This document shows, piece by piece, positions 22,916 to 34,318 of a DNA stretch of 64,000 nucleotides. The number at the start of each line of letters is the position of its first letter. The first letter of the stretch is position 1. The stretch is from the NCBI RefSeq assembly GCF_028583425.1, contig NC_072801.1, positions 14,466,001 to 14,530,000 on the forward strand, read 5' to 3'. The notes beneath the pieces are model-generated. The model did not search any database, had not been told where the DNA came from, and worked only from the letters and a program-made list of their open reading frames with translations. The stretch comes from Eublepharis macularius (taxonomy: Eukaryota; Chordata; Lepidosauria; Squamata; Eublepharidae). Position numbers and translations under genes: made by a program.

Positions 22916-23162
22916 CAGGGCTTTTTTTCAGCTGGAATGCAGTGGAACGGAGTTCCGGAACCTCTTGAAAATGGTCACATGGCTGGTGGCCCCGCCCCTG
23001 ATCTCCAGACAGAGGGGAGTTTAGATTACCCTCTGCGCCGCTGAGGGCAATCTCAACTCCCCTCTGTCTGGAGATCAGGGGGCGGGCCACCAGCCATGTG
23101 ACCATTTTCTCCAAGGGCAACCCACTGAGTTCCACCACCTCTTCTCCCAGAAAAAATCCCTG
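22916..23162. mobile_element. hAT palindromic MITE (family H)
   Basis: Complete: CAGGGCTTTTTTTCAGCTGG to CCCAGAAAAAATCCCTG, perfect 8-bp duplication CTGATTAC (22908-22915 and 23163-23170). Lies at the end of copy 2 of the 158-bp duplication. Confidence 0.9.
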
Positions 23163-23366
23163 CTGATTACTAATGATAAGCCCTGCTCTATGAATTTGTC
23201 CAATCCCCTTTTAAAGGCAGTGGCCCCCACAATTTATGACAGTGAATTAATCTCAAATATTATCATCAGCATTTCCAGGATCCGGCTTTAACCACCTAAT
23301 TTCAATATGGGAGCCATCTCTTTCCAAAGATCTGAGAGTTTTACTCAGTGTTAGTAAATTAACATA

Positions 23367-23739
23367 GTAGCAAAGAGTCCAGTAGCATCTTTAAGACTAA
23401 CCAACTTTATTGTAGCATGAGCTTTTGAGAGCCACAGCTCTCTTCGTCAGGTGCATCTGATGGTGCATCTGATGAAGAGAACTGTGGTCCTTGAAAGCTT
23501 ATGCTACAATAAAGTTGCATCTGATGAAGAGAGCTGTGGCTCTTGAAAGCTTATGCTACAATAAAGTTGCATCTGATGAAGAGACCTGTGGCTCTCGAAA
23601 GCTTATGCTACAATAAAGTTGCATCTGACGAAGAGACCTGTGGCTCTCGAAAGCTTATGCTACAATAAAGTTGGTTAGTCTTAAAGGTGCTACTGGACTC
23701 TTTGCTATTTTACTACTGCAGACTAACACGGCTAACTCC
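23367..23739. mobile_element. Penelope-type family-2 element with tandem core array
   Basis: Inverted left arm (23367-23455), then four tandem 52-bp units (23465-23672), then the repeat's right part ending AGACTAACACGGCTAACTCC. Bounded by a perfect 14-bp duplication AGTAAATTAACATA (23353-23366 and 23740-23753). Each unit holds CTGATGAAGAG or CTGACGAAGAG, then GAAAGCTTATGCTAC. Confidence 0.8.
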
Positions 23740-23904
23740 AGTAAATTAACATACTACATCTTTATTGGACTGATTGGTAAGGGGGGCACATTTTAACTGG
23801 GAAAGCTGAGAGTTTAGGGCACCTTTGTTTATTCTGTTTAGAATATTTGGGATTTTAAAAATCTGTACCATATCCTTGGATGTCCAAGACAGCTTACACT
23901 GAGC

Positions 23905-24212
23905 GTCTCTCTACATGAGACATCTTACACGGGGATGCTGACATGTAGAGAGACGTAACGTTAGTAGAAAAGCTTAGTTTAAAAAGCCAGAGCTGGCAGA
24001 GAATGCTCCTTAGAGGGTTGGTTAATTTCATCTTTGCTCCTGGAATGCTCTGTCAATTTCACCTCCCTTTCAGGGAGGCAAAGAAGAAATTAACAAACCC
24101 TCTGAGGAGTGATCTCCACTGGCTCTGTCTTTTTAAACTACACTTCCCTGCTAACATTGCGTCTCCCTACACTTAAGCATCCCTGTGTAAGATGTCTCAT
24201 GTAGAGAGAGAC
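23905..24212. mobile_element. Palindromic MITE with GTCTCTCTACATGAGAC ends
   Basis: Long terminal inverted repeats (GTCTCTCTACATGAGACATC and its complement near 24180-24212). The core (GGTTGGTTAATTTCATC ... AAGAAATTAACAAACCC) is the same as in the element at 932-1185, which has different ends. No clear target duplication. Confidence 0.7.
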
Positions 24213-24359
24213 TGTGAGAAACAAACAGTGGATCTGATGTCACTCTCAAGGCATCTTCATCTTACAGAAGGGCCATTTTGCACCTCTTGTTAGTATGCTT
24301 TGTGAGAAATTTGACACTATACCCACAAATGTATGTCTGGAGGGGGTCTCAGATGTTTC

Positions 24360-24712
24360 ACTAATGAGTTAGGAACCATAGACTTCACCATTATGCTGCC
24401 TTACATATTATCTGTTGCTTTAAATATGTACTCCTATATACTTCTTGTGCTTCATGTTGTCTAATGTCAGTCCTAGAATTGACTATGTTCCAGTAATTCT
24501 TCAACCCCATATTGGATCCTTGCTAATGCTATGTCTTTGTAAATATGTATTCATTTACCCTGTGACATTGTTTATGGAAATGCCCTTGACACTGTATGGA
24601 AATGCCTGCCCTTGTCCTTGCTACTGACTGTACTAATCTCACACTATGTAATCCGCCTTGAGTCTCAGTGAGAAAGGTGGACTATAAATGACATAAATAA
24701 ATAAATAATAAA
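24360..24712 (+). mobile_element. LINE 3' UTR end (L2/CR1-like)
   Basis: Plus-strand copy of the 3' end seen reversed at 1528-1860: GACTTCACCATTATGCTGCC through CCGCCTTGAGTCTCAGTGAG to the tail ATAAATAAATAAATAA. Confidence 0.75.
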
Positions 24713-24739
24713 GATCTTCCAACAGCATATCACCTGCTT

Positions 24740-25060
24740 TGACGGCAGAAAGCCACCAGTTTGGTCCCTGACATTCCCAATTGAAGCATCTCAGCCAATG
24801 CTTTTTAGGAAGGGCCTTTTTCTGCTGCCAGTCAGATCAGACATTACTGATCCAGATGGACCAATGGCCTGACTCCATGTAAGTCAGCGTCATGGGATAT
24901 GGAGGAGCCCTGTCTTAGTGGCAGGTCCATGTGTGCTGCTTGTAGAAGGTCCCAGGATCAGTCCCTTGCATTTCCACTCAAAGGGTCTTGAGCGGGAGGT
25001 TTTAGAAAGACTGTATTCTACCCTAGACCCTGGAGAGTTACTGCTAGCTCAACTAGACAC
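24740..25060 (+). mobile_element. S2 SINE pieces
   Basis: Two overlapping diverged pieces: the body with TGGACCAATGGCCTGACTCC (24856-24875) and a second head with AAGGTCCCAGGATCAGTCCC followed by CCCTGGAGAGTTACTGC. Confidence 0.5.
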
Positions 25061-25753
25061 GGTCTAAGGCGCTTCACACCAACAGAAGGGCAAGAACTGC
25101 TGCAGAAGGCTTCCTATTGCAACGTCTCCCAAGCTCTGGAACAAGCTCTTGCCACAAACGTTTGGTGGGAAAGCTCTAGAAACTGTTTTCCTTTGGCTCT
25201 CAATTGCCTGCGTGCAGTCTCGTTTGAAGTTTCTCTTGCAGAAGTGGCAGCACAGCTCTGTAATTGTGGGAGAAAGAGATCATGACAGAAGGAAACAGAG
25301 GAACTCTGATACCAAAATATGGAGAGTTGTTGGTATTATTACTTCTAACGAAGCAGCTGTCTTATCTGAAGTAGGAGTGACATCTAGTGTGCAAATGAGG
25401 TTGGAGACTGCTCTGATTCGAACTAGCTTCCTCCGAGACATCAACTTCCTTTGAGTTATGTCCCTTTAAGAGCTGCTGTACCTATCTGTTGTTTTTTTAA
25501 CTTCTGCACTAGTGGATGGGGTGACTTGCTTCTAGAAGACCAGATTGCTTGGAACAAACATTCTAGTCCTTAAGAAGCTTGAAAATAAAAGCTACACATT
25601 CTGGAGAAGCGGCCACCAAGTTAATCCTTCACAGCAAAAACTTGAGGGGGATCTTTAAAGACTAACAGATCTATAGCATAATCCCAAACCCTGTCCCTGA
25701 ATGGCTTAAGATACCAACTAAGCATGCCACTGGTCACGCCACACAGATGCATC

Positions 25754-26189
25754 CAGGGCTCATTTCGAGGGGGAACGCACAGGAATGCAGTTCCAGCAGT
25801 TCCCCAAAGAGATCACATGCCAGGTGGCCCCGCCCACCCGACCCTCAGCCATTTTGGGCTCGTTTCAGCCTGGATTGGGGCTGAAATGTCCTGGATTGGG
25901 CCTCTGACGGGTGGTGGATCACTCTCCCACTCAGTAGCGGCCCAATCCTGACCATTTTGGGTCCCTTTTCGGCCATTTTCAGCCCCTTTTTGCCATTTTG
26001 GGCCCAATTTTGGCCCTGAATGGCCAGGATTTGGTCCAAAAGAGCCAGGATAGGTGATGCCAGGAGGTGTGGCATATGCAAATCAGTTATGCTAATGACA
26101 CACTTCCAGTGATGGCAAGGGGGCGTGGCATACGCTAATGAGTCATGCGAATGAGTTCCTCCAGCTCTTTTTCTACAAAATGACCCCTG
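25754..26189 (-). mobile_element. hAT-type nonautonomous DNA transposon
   Basis: Reverse copy of the 8-413 family, from CAGGGCTCATTTCGAGG to CTACAAAATGACCCCTG. The flanks GATGCATC and CCTACATC match at five of eight positions, so the duplication is decayed. Confidence 0.75.
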
Positions 26190-26197
26190 CCTACATC

Positions 26198-28220
26198 TCA
26201 AGGGTAGGATGTACGACATGGCACTACGTCTTTCTGTCCTCATATTGGGCACACTCAGAACACCCAAAGGGGGTGGGAGACTTTGGTGATGGGGAACCCC
26301 ATGGAAAGGGCACTTGGCACCAGCAAGCCAAGAAACGGAACCAATCTTACTGTTGCATATTCCAAACACTGCTCTGCTCAGACCTCTTACAGGTACTCTG
26401 CCTCAAGGTGCAAATACCAAATTGGGAGCCTCTCCTTTCTGCAGCTTGGTTGGGGTGCAAGGGTAATGTACCCCACAGAGGTAAGCAGTGAGTGTTTCCC
26501 AAGGACCCACTCTGTGTATTACCTAGTGACCCTTCCTCAGCCATTACTAGCCATTACTAGCCGAGAAGAGAGCGGTGCTCTGGCATATACACTGGCAGCA
26601 AATCACTGTGATGTTAGGTCTGTATAACACACATGTCCCATTCCATCCTGCAGATGGGAGGCACAGGGAGGCCGACCACAGCCTCTGGTGTCACTCTGGT
26701 CTAAATGGTCCCACTTCAAGGTGTACATTTATGGCACCCGTTGCCTTGTGGGTGGGAGCCCCCCCCCCCCGGAGCATCCTGTTGGGCAGACAGGTTCTAC
26801 AAGGGATGGGTAAGCATTGGCTTAAAGGGAGACGGAATGCACGTGAATTGCAAAAGCAGCCCTTGCAGGGATGGAGAACTCAGTTTCTGTTTGTGGCGGC
26901 TGCAGATCATGACTCATTACTGCACTTCTGACTCTTCACAGGCAGCCTTTCAACAGGGTCAGAGACCAGGATGGACTCCATTGCAGTGGTTGGTACAGTG
27001 GCCGACCACCCGCTGAGCTAGCAGCAGGACCAACAGCGGTGTGCTTCTAGTGGCTCCACAGTGTGGATGCCAGTTCTCTCTTGTTCTACCTTTCTCCTGC
27101 TCACAGCGAGTTGCTTCACAGACCATTCTTTGACTGGTACTGCTTTCCTTCTTATGGGCATTCAGGGACAGCTCTGCCTGTGGCCCTGCAGTCTGTCAGT
27201 GCAGCTTGAAAAGGCACAGGAGACATGCCAAAACAAGAGAGTCAGCAGCCCCTGATGCCACTTGGTAAAGTTGCAAATTGTTTCTCAGCTCTGCCTCTTT
27301 GGCAGATAGGAATTGTTTCTTGTGCCTGATGGACCGTGGCTGTTGTCCAGGCGGGGATTGAGCATGGCTGTGAGGGGGACGAGGGCATCGTCCACTGTCT
27401 GAGCAAGGGGGAAGCAGGAGGCAGTATCCTCCTCCCCTCCATCACAGCTGGGGTCCGATAAGCCATGCGGCCTGCATGAGAAGGTTGGAGGGGGAATGGA
27501 GTGCAACAATTGCTCTTGAATAGGAGCTCTTGAATGGACCCCTGAAAGCAGCAGAGGGATTGTGCCCAGGAGATTCGCACGTGGGGCAGCCAGATGGCAG
27601 GAGCAGCCCCTCACAAATGATCATCTTTGGTGCAAAACTTCAGCTATGCCTTGGATTCCTTCCAGGGCTGTTGGGTATCTTGTCTTATACAGGGCTTGAA
27701 CTTGGGGCCACTGGGTGTGCCGCACCTGTGCATTTCCACTGCCTTTCTCTGATGCCCTCCCTGCCGTGCTAGAAACAGTTGGTTTCGATTTCAGGGCTGA
27801 TAGGGGATTTCTAATGCCCTGTGCCGTGTCTGCAGCTGTGTGGGCTCCACTGGGTGTGTGGATGGAGGACAGCTACTTCTGGGTGGGTTCTAATCTGGTC
27901 TCTTCCCTTTCTACCTGCAATTAAATTAAAATATAATCTCACATGTGGCATGATGATCCATGTGATGGCTGCACACCTGAACAGTTGCATACAACCAAAG
28001 TGACATTGCTAAGCAATGAGGACTAGTTTGTGCCTTGGCGGTGCATGCACACGTAACAGTTTACACATGAGAAATTAGCTGCAGCATTCTTTTGGATCTT
28101 CTTCCACGTTGGTTAATAACAGGAGTCCTCAGAAGGAGGACAGGAAGTGGCCGAGTCCCCCTTCCCTTGGGCTGGATCTAGTCCAACTGGAAACCGCCTC
28201 CTACCACACTGCCAGAACAC
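26198..28220. other. Intergenic, nothing recognised
   Basis: Several open frames of 100-118 codons occur on both strands (26575-27016, 27242-27614). They overlap in opposing frames and contain no recognisable domain. No repeat is identified with confidence. Confidence 0.35.
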
Positions 28221-28223
28221 TTA

Positions 28224-28399
28224 GGCCGTTTTAACACTGCTTTCCGGCCACGGAACATCGTGCCGAGCTCCCGGAACGACAGCGTCTTCCTGGTGCGATT
28301 TCGCATGAGAATTCTCATGTGAAATCACACCAGGAAGACGCTGTCGTTCCAGGAGCTCAGCGCGATGTTCCATGGCCGGAAAGCAGTGTTAAAATGGCC
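28224..28399. mobile_element. Palindromic MITE, GGCC-end family (P1)
   Basis: Ends GGCCGTTTTAACACTGC and GCAGTGTTAAAATGGCC. Perfect 3-bp duplication TTA (28221-28223 and 28400-28402). Arms carry CCGAGCTCCCGGAACGACAG. Close relative at 49319-49500. Confidence 0.9.
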
Positions 28400-28402
28400 T
28401 TA

Positions 28403-30000
28403 TACTGAATTTTAATGTTGTTTGCATTTAGTTCTGTATTCCAGTATGTTGCTTTAGAAGCCAGTTTTGCCCCCAAACAGGATAAAATAAGGCTAAGTAA
28501 ATGAAGAATTATTGCTTGGAGAGTAGGGAGGAATCCATGTGGAGTTACTGCTGCAGGCACCAAAATATATTTGCACAGCTCTTGTTGGGGGAAAAATAGC
28601 CCAACTGAGTGCCCTGAAACTGCAGAGAAATATATACTTGAACAATTCTCTCTTTCCTCATGTACTTCCTGCCTGCTTCCCGCATTTTGAGTCTATTTTT
28701 TGTGCCCCGTTCTGTAACCTTCCCCCTCTTGCCCTTGCCCTGCTTTGCCTTTTGGGGGGGCTCTTTTCTCCAGGCTGCTCTTGGCAAAGGGATTCTCTAA
28801 TTCCCATGCACAGGTGCAAAGTCTCCTGGCATGGTGCTGGCCCCTGGGCATGTCCCCATAATGCCGTGTCTCCGCAGCCCAGTGGAAATAACATGTTGTG
28901 GCAGGTAGAGGAATTCAACAGACCACAAATATTTGCTAGTGTGGGAATCGCTCACAAAGCAGGCCTCCAAACACCTGTCTCTCTCTGCGCCGTGCCCTCT
29001 ATGCTTGTTCTTAAAGCTACGGGTAGTCCAAGGAAGACCCCTGCAGACCGTGATGTGGCGCAGTTGGCCTTCTTTCCCCTTCTATTCATGCTTGCCATTC
29101 TTCAGCTATATTAAAATTTGCATAATGGGTTGAGTAGATCCCTGGCAAGGAGCTTATCTAGGCTTAATTCAGACATGGTTTATAAACCCCAGTTTAATTG
29201 TGACATCTGAACGCAGACTGTACAACGAAACTGGATTTGTTTAATGGCACTAAAGCAGGATTTCCAACTAGGGATTTTGTGGCTGGTTTGTTGACTGTAG
29301 CAGTTTGCTATGACATCTGAATTCACAAAGCACCGTTTTATGAACAACACCCCCCTTGCACGCACCCCTCCCCACCACAGGGATGGCTGCCCTCCCTCTT
29401 GGCAGGCAAGCGCAAGGCAGGAAGCAATCAAACCTGAGTTTGCGCAAAAGCCAGGATTGCTTGCTTGTTCTGGCAGGCTAGAGTTTGTTATCATGCTGTA
29501 TGAATGCACCCCTATTCTGAATTTGACCATTAATTCATTGACCCCAGTATTTACTTATTTATGTCTGTCTACCTTTCTGCAAAAGCATTCAGAGTCTTTA
29601 ATGTTTTTCACTACCAAGCAAGGTAGGCCAGATTCTAGGAAGGCAGCTGTTCTCTGGTCAAGACAGGATTCGAACTCAGATCCCCTGATCCCATTGTAGT
29701 GTTCTGACCATTACAGCATGTTCAGGTCCAATCTGCATGTTACAAAGTCCACCTGTTGGTTGAGGGATTACACAAAGACTGCATCAGACATGTGGTGGGA
29801 TTTCTGTGCCTCCTAGTTTCCCCTGGCCCTTTTCTGTTGGGCCCACAGGGAGAAACAGCTCCCGTGCCATTTTCACGTCTTCGTACTGCCTCATGAAGTC
29901 ACTATTGGCTGTGTTGTGAAAATCTCAGTCCTTACATGGTGACCTGTCTGATACCAAATCTTTGTGTTGTTCCCCCCAACAAAGCTCTGTAATGTGTCAG
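28403..30000. other. Intergenic, nothing firmly recognised
   Basis: A 191-codon open frame at 28539-29114 has no family resemblance and is rejected as a gene. 29520-29720 resembles a reverse-oriented tRNA-SINE (ACAGGATTCGAACTCAG near 29664 is a reversed B box). Confidence 0.35.
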
Positions 30001-30007
30001 TTGGCCC

Positions 30008-30253
30008 CAGGGCTTTTTTTCAGCAGGAACGCGGTGGAATGGAGTTCTGGAACCTCTTGAAAATGGTCACATGGCTGGTGGCCCCGCCCCCTGATCTCCA
30101 GACTGAGGGGAGTTTAGATTGCCCTCCGCGCCACGGCAATTTAAACTCCCCTCTGTCTGGAGATCAGGGGGCAGGGCCACCAGCCATGTGACCGTTTTCT
30201 CCGAGGGCAACCCACTAAGTTCCACCACCTCTTTTCCCAGAAAAAAAGCCCTG
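30008..30253. mobile_element. hAT palindromic MITE (family H)
   Basis: Complete, with perfect 8-bp duplication GTTGGCCC (30000-30007 and 30254-30261). Arms fold through nearly the whole 246 bp. Confidence 0.9.
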
Positions 30254-30731
30254 GTTGGCCCTAATCATACTGGTAGGATCAACACAAGCAGGAATAGAAA
30301 AATGATTTTAGTATGAGGACCTGAAAGGGGAGGGGGTTCCCAAATTCCAATATTTGTGATAAAAATCATACTGTTTTTGGCAGAGAGTTTCTGGGCTTAG
30401 TTTCCCACCATGCCTGAAATGGCAGAGGTATGTGAATGCTGATATTTCAGTAAGATAATCACCTTGTGCTTAGAGGAAAAGTTTGCCCTGGGGAAGGGCA
30501 TGAAAAGTACTTCTTGAAACGATCAGGGGAACTGTATGGTTTCCCCTAGGAAATCTACAAGGAGCCTGAGACCAGTTGCTAGCACAGCAATGGAAGTGTA
30601 GGCTGAAATGGACCACTGTAAACACTATATGAAGATAGGAAACTATGCTTATGACCAGCTAGACTGTTGAGCCATCTAGCCAGCTGCAGTTTTCCAAGGT
30701 CCAAGGCTTTTCTTGTCAGAAAAAGGAAAGT

Positions 30732-30839
<108 letters not shown>

Positions 30840-31675
30840 AGTGCTGGCCTTGGTCAAATGGTGGAAACCACGGCCTGTGTGGAGCAGTTTAGCATAGTGA
30901 CCTGCAATGGAACTGACACGAGGGCTCTGCCTTTTGTGCTTTTATTTTCCTGGATATTTCCACAGCATTATCTGCAATGGTACACCCTGTTCCCCAATGC
31001 AGCAGCATTCCAAAGCGTAAAGACAACAGCATCAGTTGATAGAGGCCTAAATTATTGTTGCACACAATGTGCAAAACTTGGTTTCATTACACAATGGTTT
31101 GGACGGTTTACTCCCTGCCTTGAGTGTATATCTGTGTGTATTTGCATATTCATTATCGATATTCACAAGTGTGTGGCCTGTGGGTGACAGTTATCTGCAA
31201 CAGCATATGTGTGGCTTTGGAGACCAGAATATTACACATTATCTGTGATGTTGCTGGCCTGTTTCTTTACATTGTAGGCTTCGCTGACATTGCATGGTGG
31301 CAGATAGAAAGTGCAGCAGTTTTGTCAGGAGATGGTTACCGTTCGTTTCAGAGGGACTTTCCCAAGAATCCAGTGGACTGCAGCTCATGTTAACGCGGGG
31401 AGGAGGAATTCCATTTGAGATTTCTACTTCAGAATGATAGCATAATATCTTGGGACTGACCATATCTACTGGCCAATACCAGCAAAAATATTGTCAATAG
31501 TCTGTCTGTCTGTCTGTTGCTGGTTATACGAGTGAAATTGAGGTTGTCTCTTCCCCTTGCTTCTGCAAAGTTGCCCGCCTAGTAAGTGGAGATGTTGGGA
31601 AATCCAAGGGAAGGTCAAGTTTTTGTGGTGTGAATGCCCACCTAGAAGGTGACAGGAAATTCGAGGGAAGGTTAA

Positions 31676-32222
31676 GTCACATGAACCCAGGAAGCTGTCT
31701 TGTACTGAGTCAGACCATTGGTCCATGAAGATCAATATTGTTTACCCAGACTGGCAGCTCTTCAGGGTCTCATGTAAAGATTTTCCACCTCACAGGGCTT
31801 TTTTTCAGCGGGAAAGTGGTGGAATGGAGTTCTGGCACCGCTTGAAAATGGTCACATGGCTGGTGGCCCCACCCCCTGATCTCCAGGCAGAGGGGAGTTA
31901 GATTGCCCTCCGTGCCGCTGGAGCAGCACAGAGGGCAATCTAAACTCCCCTCTGTCCGGAGATCAGGAGGCAAGGCCACCAGCCATGTGACCATTTTCAC
32001 CAAGGGCAATTTAAACTTTAAAATACTCCACCCTTGTTCCAGCTGACCCAAAGTGACATCATTGTGCAGTCCTGAGTTCCACCGCTGAGTTCTACCACCT
32101 CTTTTCCCAGAAAAAAAGCCCTGCACATCACCTATCACTTGAACCTTTAAAACTGGAGATGTCAGGGATTGAACATGGGATCTTCTGCATTCAAAGCAGA
32201 TGCTTTACCCCTGAGCCATGGC
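31676..32222 (-). mobile_element. S2 tRNA-derived SINE, split by an H element
   Basis: On the minus strand the head (32222-32160) reads GGCTCAGGGGTAAAGCATC and then GTTCAATCCCTGACATC, a tRNA-like A and B box. The body continues to 32124, is interrupted, and resumes at 31792-31676 (GGACCAATGGTCTGACTCAG). It is a SINE and not a working tRNA gene, because the acceptor stem and 3' half of the cloverleaf do not close. Confidence 0.7.
31793..32123. mobile_element. hAT palindromic MITE (family H, long form)
   Basis: Long subfamily copy (331 bp) with ends CAGGGCTTTTTTTCAGC and CCCAGAAAAAAAGCCCTG. Inserted in the S2 SINE. The flanks CACCTCA/CACATCA are an imperfect duplication. Confidence 0.8.
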
Positions 32223-32257
32223 CTTATGGTCCATAGTGTGAATGTCCACCTAGTAGG

Positions 32258-32350
32258 CAAAATAGTAAAGAATCCAGTAGCACCTTTAAGACTAAACAAC
32301 TTTATTGTAGATAAGCTTTCGAGAACCACAGCTCTCTTCGTCAGATGCAT
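32258..32350 (-). mobile_element. Penelope-type terminal repeat, family 2
   Basis: Single minus-strand arm bounded by a perfect 11-bp duplication CACCTAGTAGG (32247-32257 and 32351-32361). Contains the complements of CTGACGAAGAGAGC and GAAAGCTTATCTAC. Lies only about 110 bp upstream of the PRR35 exon acceptor. Confidence 0.75.
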
Positions 32351-32471
32351 CACCTAGTAGGTGAAAGTATTGATAAAGTCTGAGGAAAGGCTATGGTTTC
32401 ACAATATGAATACCCACCTAAGGAAATAGGGTGCTGTCTTGAATCTCAAGTTGTGGTGCCTCTCTTTTCAG

Positions 32472-32564
32472 ATTGCGCTTCAGCTCTAGGCATGAAAAGT
32501 GATCGAGAGTGAAAGCACGGTGCCCTCCAACCAGTTCCTTGAGATCCACTCATCCGAAACAGCC
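32472..32564 (+). promoter_or_regulatory. PRR35: PRR35 5' UTR part of first coding exon, with uORF
   Basis: A good acceptor (TCTCTTTTCAG, AG at 32470-32471) opens the exon, so at least one upstream noncoding exon must exist. An upstream ATG at 32492 opens a six-codon reading frame that stops at 32512, 52 bases before the PRR35 ATG. This uORF may lower translation. The upstream exon and promoter were not located. Confidence 0.55.
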
Positions 32565-34186
32565 ATGTCTAAGGAAGAAGTGGGCTGTAAACTGGCATCG
32601 GTCTACAAGCATAAGGAACGCAAGCCCAAGAAACCCCACTACATCCCCAGGCCATGGGGGAAACCCTACAACTATAAGTGTTTCCAGTGTCCATTCACCT
32701 GCATGGAGAAATCCCACCTTTACAACCACATGAAGTACAGCCTCTGTAAGAACTCCCTGTCTCTGCTGATTGAGTCCGACTGGCCCTATAAGAAAGGGAA
32801 CCTTCTCCATCCAGAGCTCCGGCTCCTGCATGCCACGGAAGGATCTCGGGCCCGAGGGAGGCGGGACGAGCCTGAGGACTCGGTGGCCGTGGCTTCTGAC
32901 ACTACTAGCCCCAAGCAGGTTACGGACCAAGACAGCGGTGGTCATAAGCCTGCCTGCCCAGAAGACTCAGCTTCAGACAAGATGAATGAAGAAACCAACC
33001 AGTTCCAGGAGGAGGAAGAGGAAGAAGAGATGTCTGGATCTTTGCCAGAAGCAGGCGCTGCTGAGAAGGAGAAGGCAAGGGAGGCTGGCTGTGGCGGGGA
33101 GACTTCCGAGCCTGAAGTGAACACTCTGCTCTTCAGGTTCAAAAACAAGAGGGACAAGCCTTGCAAAGACCCTGCACCCGACTTCATCATTACTGATGTC
33201 TTCTCCTTAAAGAACCATGTAATAAAGGGAAAGGAGCCAACCCCCTTGGAGTTAGAAGCCAAACCAAAGCAATGCAGAGTGCCCAAAAAATGCCCAGCGA
33301 GCAGTGGGATCCTCATGGAACAATGGAAGCTGGTTGCCAATGGGCAAAGGAGAGGCACCGGGGATGTTCCAGCGCAGTGTCCTGATGGGAACATCATCCC
33401 TTGTTACCCTCCTCCAGCATATGGGGAATACCCCGAACCTCAAAGTCTTAACCTTTCTTTGCTGGGGATCAACTACCCACTCAACCCCAACCTCTTCTCT
33501 TATCTTGGTCCTTCTGTAGCCAGTAGCACAGCTCCACACTCACACCTGACCCAGCTACCCTTCCTGGCCTCCACAGCCCAGCTGATGCACCCGCATTCTG
33601 CTCACTTCCAGCCCCTGCAGAACTCCGAGAGGTCAGCCTTCCTCCCGCGCTTCTACTACCCCTTGCTCTTTGAGCACTCCTTCAGTTCAGCAGAAAACAA
33701 GATGGCCGCCATCAAGCCCGAGGCCCAGCAACATCTGGGCGTGGCTGTGCCCACTCCACCCCAAGCCAAAACCCCCACAGAGCCCCCGAAGGCCAGCCTG
33801 CTGAAGGTGCCAGTGTTGAAAACTAGCCTTCCTTGGGCGAAAGGTTTCCACGAAGAAGTGTCTCCTGACTCTGAGCAAAGTCACAAAGCATTGCTGCTCC
33901 AGGACGAGGAAGAGAAGTGGCTGACCCACCAGAAGGAGAGCAGCTCTTTGCCGGGTGCCAGCAACAGCCCTCGCAGAAGGCCAACAGCTGATGCCTACCG
34001 GAGCATTGTGGGTGTAAAAGATGGCACCTCCCTTCTCCCCAACAGAAAGGCTGAGCTGCCGGTGGCCTCTTGCTTGGATAGCGGCAGAACCCTGATCAAC
34101 AACTTGAAGAGGAAGTTTTCCGGAAGCGGATTTGATCTTGTGGGCTCTGATGCACCTGTGGCTGGGAAAGTCACCTACCAAGCCAG
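32565..34186 (+). CDS. PRR35: PRR35 coding exon 1: ZNF750-like zinc-finger protein
   Basis: Encodes residues 1-541 of a predicted 843-residue protein. The start MSKEEVGCK matches the length and place of the mammalian PRR35 start. The frame is open further upstream, but no earlier in-frame ATG exists in the exon. Residues 18-61 hold the hallmark shared with ZNF750: KERKPKKPHYIPRP followed by a C2HC zinc finger (C39, C42, H55, C61). Then come an acidic glutamate-rich stretch (about residues 150-160), a proline-rich region, and the family block LSLLGINYPLNPNLFSYLGP. The exon ends at CCAG/GTATTG after two bases of a codon. ZNF750 is a nuclear regulator of epidermal differentiation. PRR35 itself has no established function, so a nuclear cofactor or DNA-binding role is inference from the relative. 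The frame is intact. Confidence 0.93.
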
Positions 34187-34318
34187 GTATTGTGAGTCAT
34201 GCAGCTTCCATCCCTAATTAATGTCCTTCTCTTTGGCTTGGAAACCGCCCTATCTTATATGGTTAGCCAAGCCCTCCCCCATCTCAGCCATTTTGTGGAA
34301 GCACCCAATACTCATAAA

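Noticed and set aside
23465-23672. CRISPR-like array
   Set aside because: Units are directly adjacent with no variable spacers and lie inside a eukaryotic retroelement with a target duplication.
28539-29114. 191-codon open frame on the + strand
   Set aside because: No recognisable domain, no family match, low-complexity composition and no splice or promoter context. Likely chance.
32162-32222. Possible tRNA gene on the minus strand
   Set aside because: A and B boxes are present, but the cloverleaf does not close and the sequence continues into a SINE body.
32499-32564. Longer PRR35 N-terminus upstream of the chosen ATG
   Set aside because: The in-frame stretch has no ATG (its first codon is GTG), and homologues begin at the MSKEE/MSREA position.
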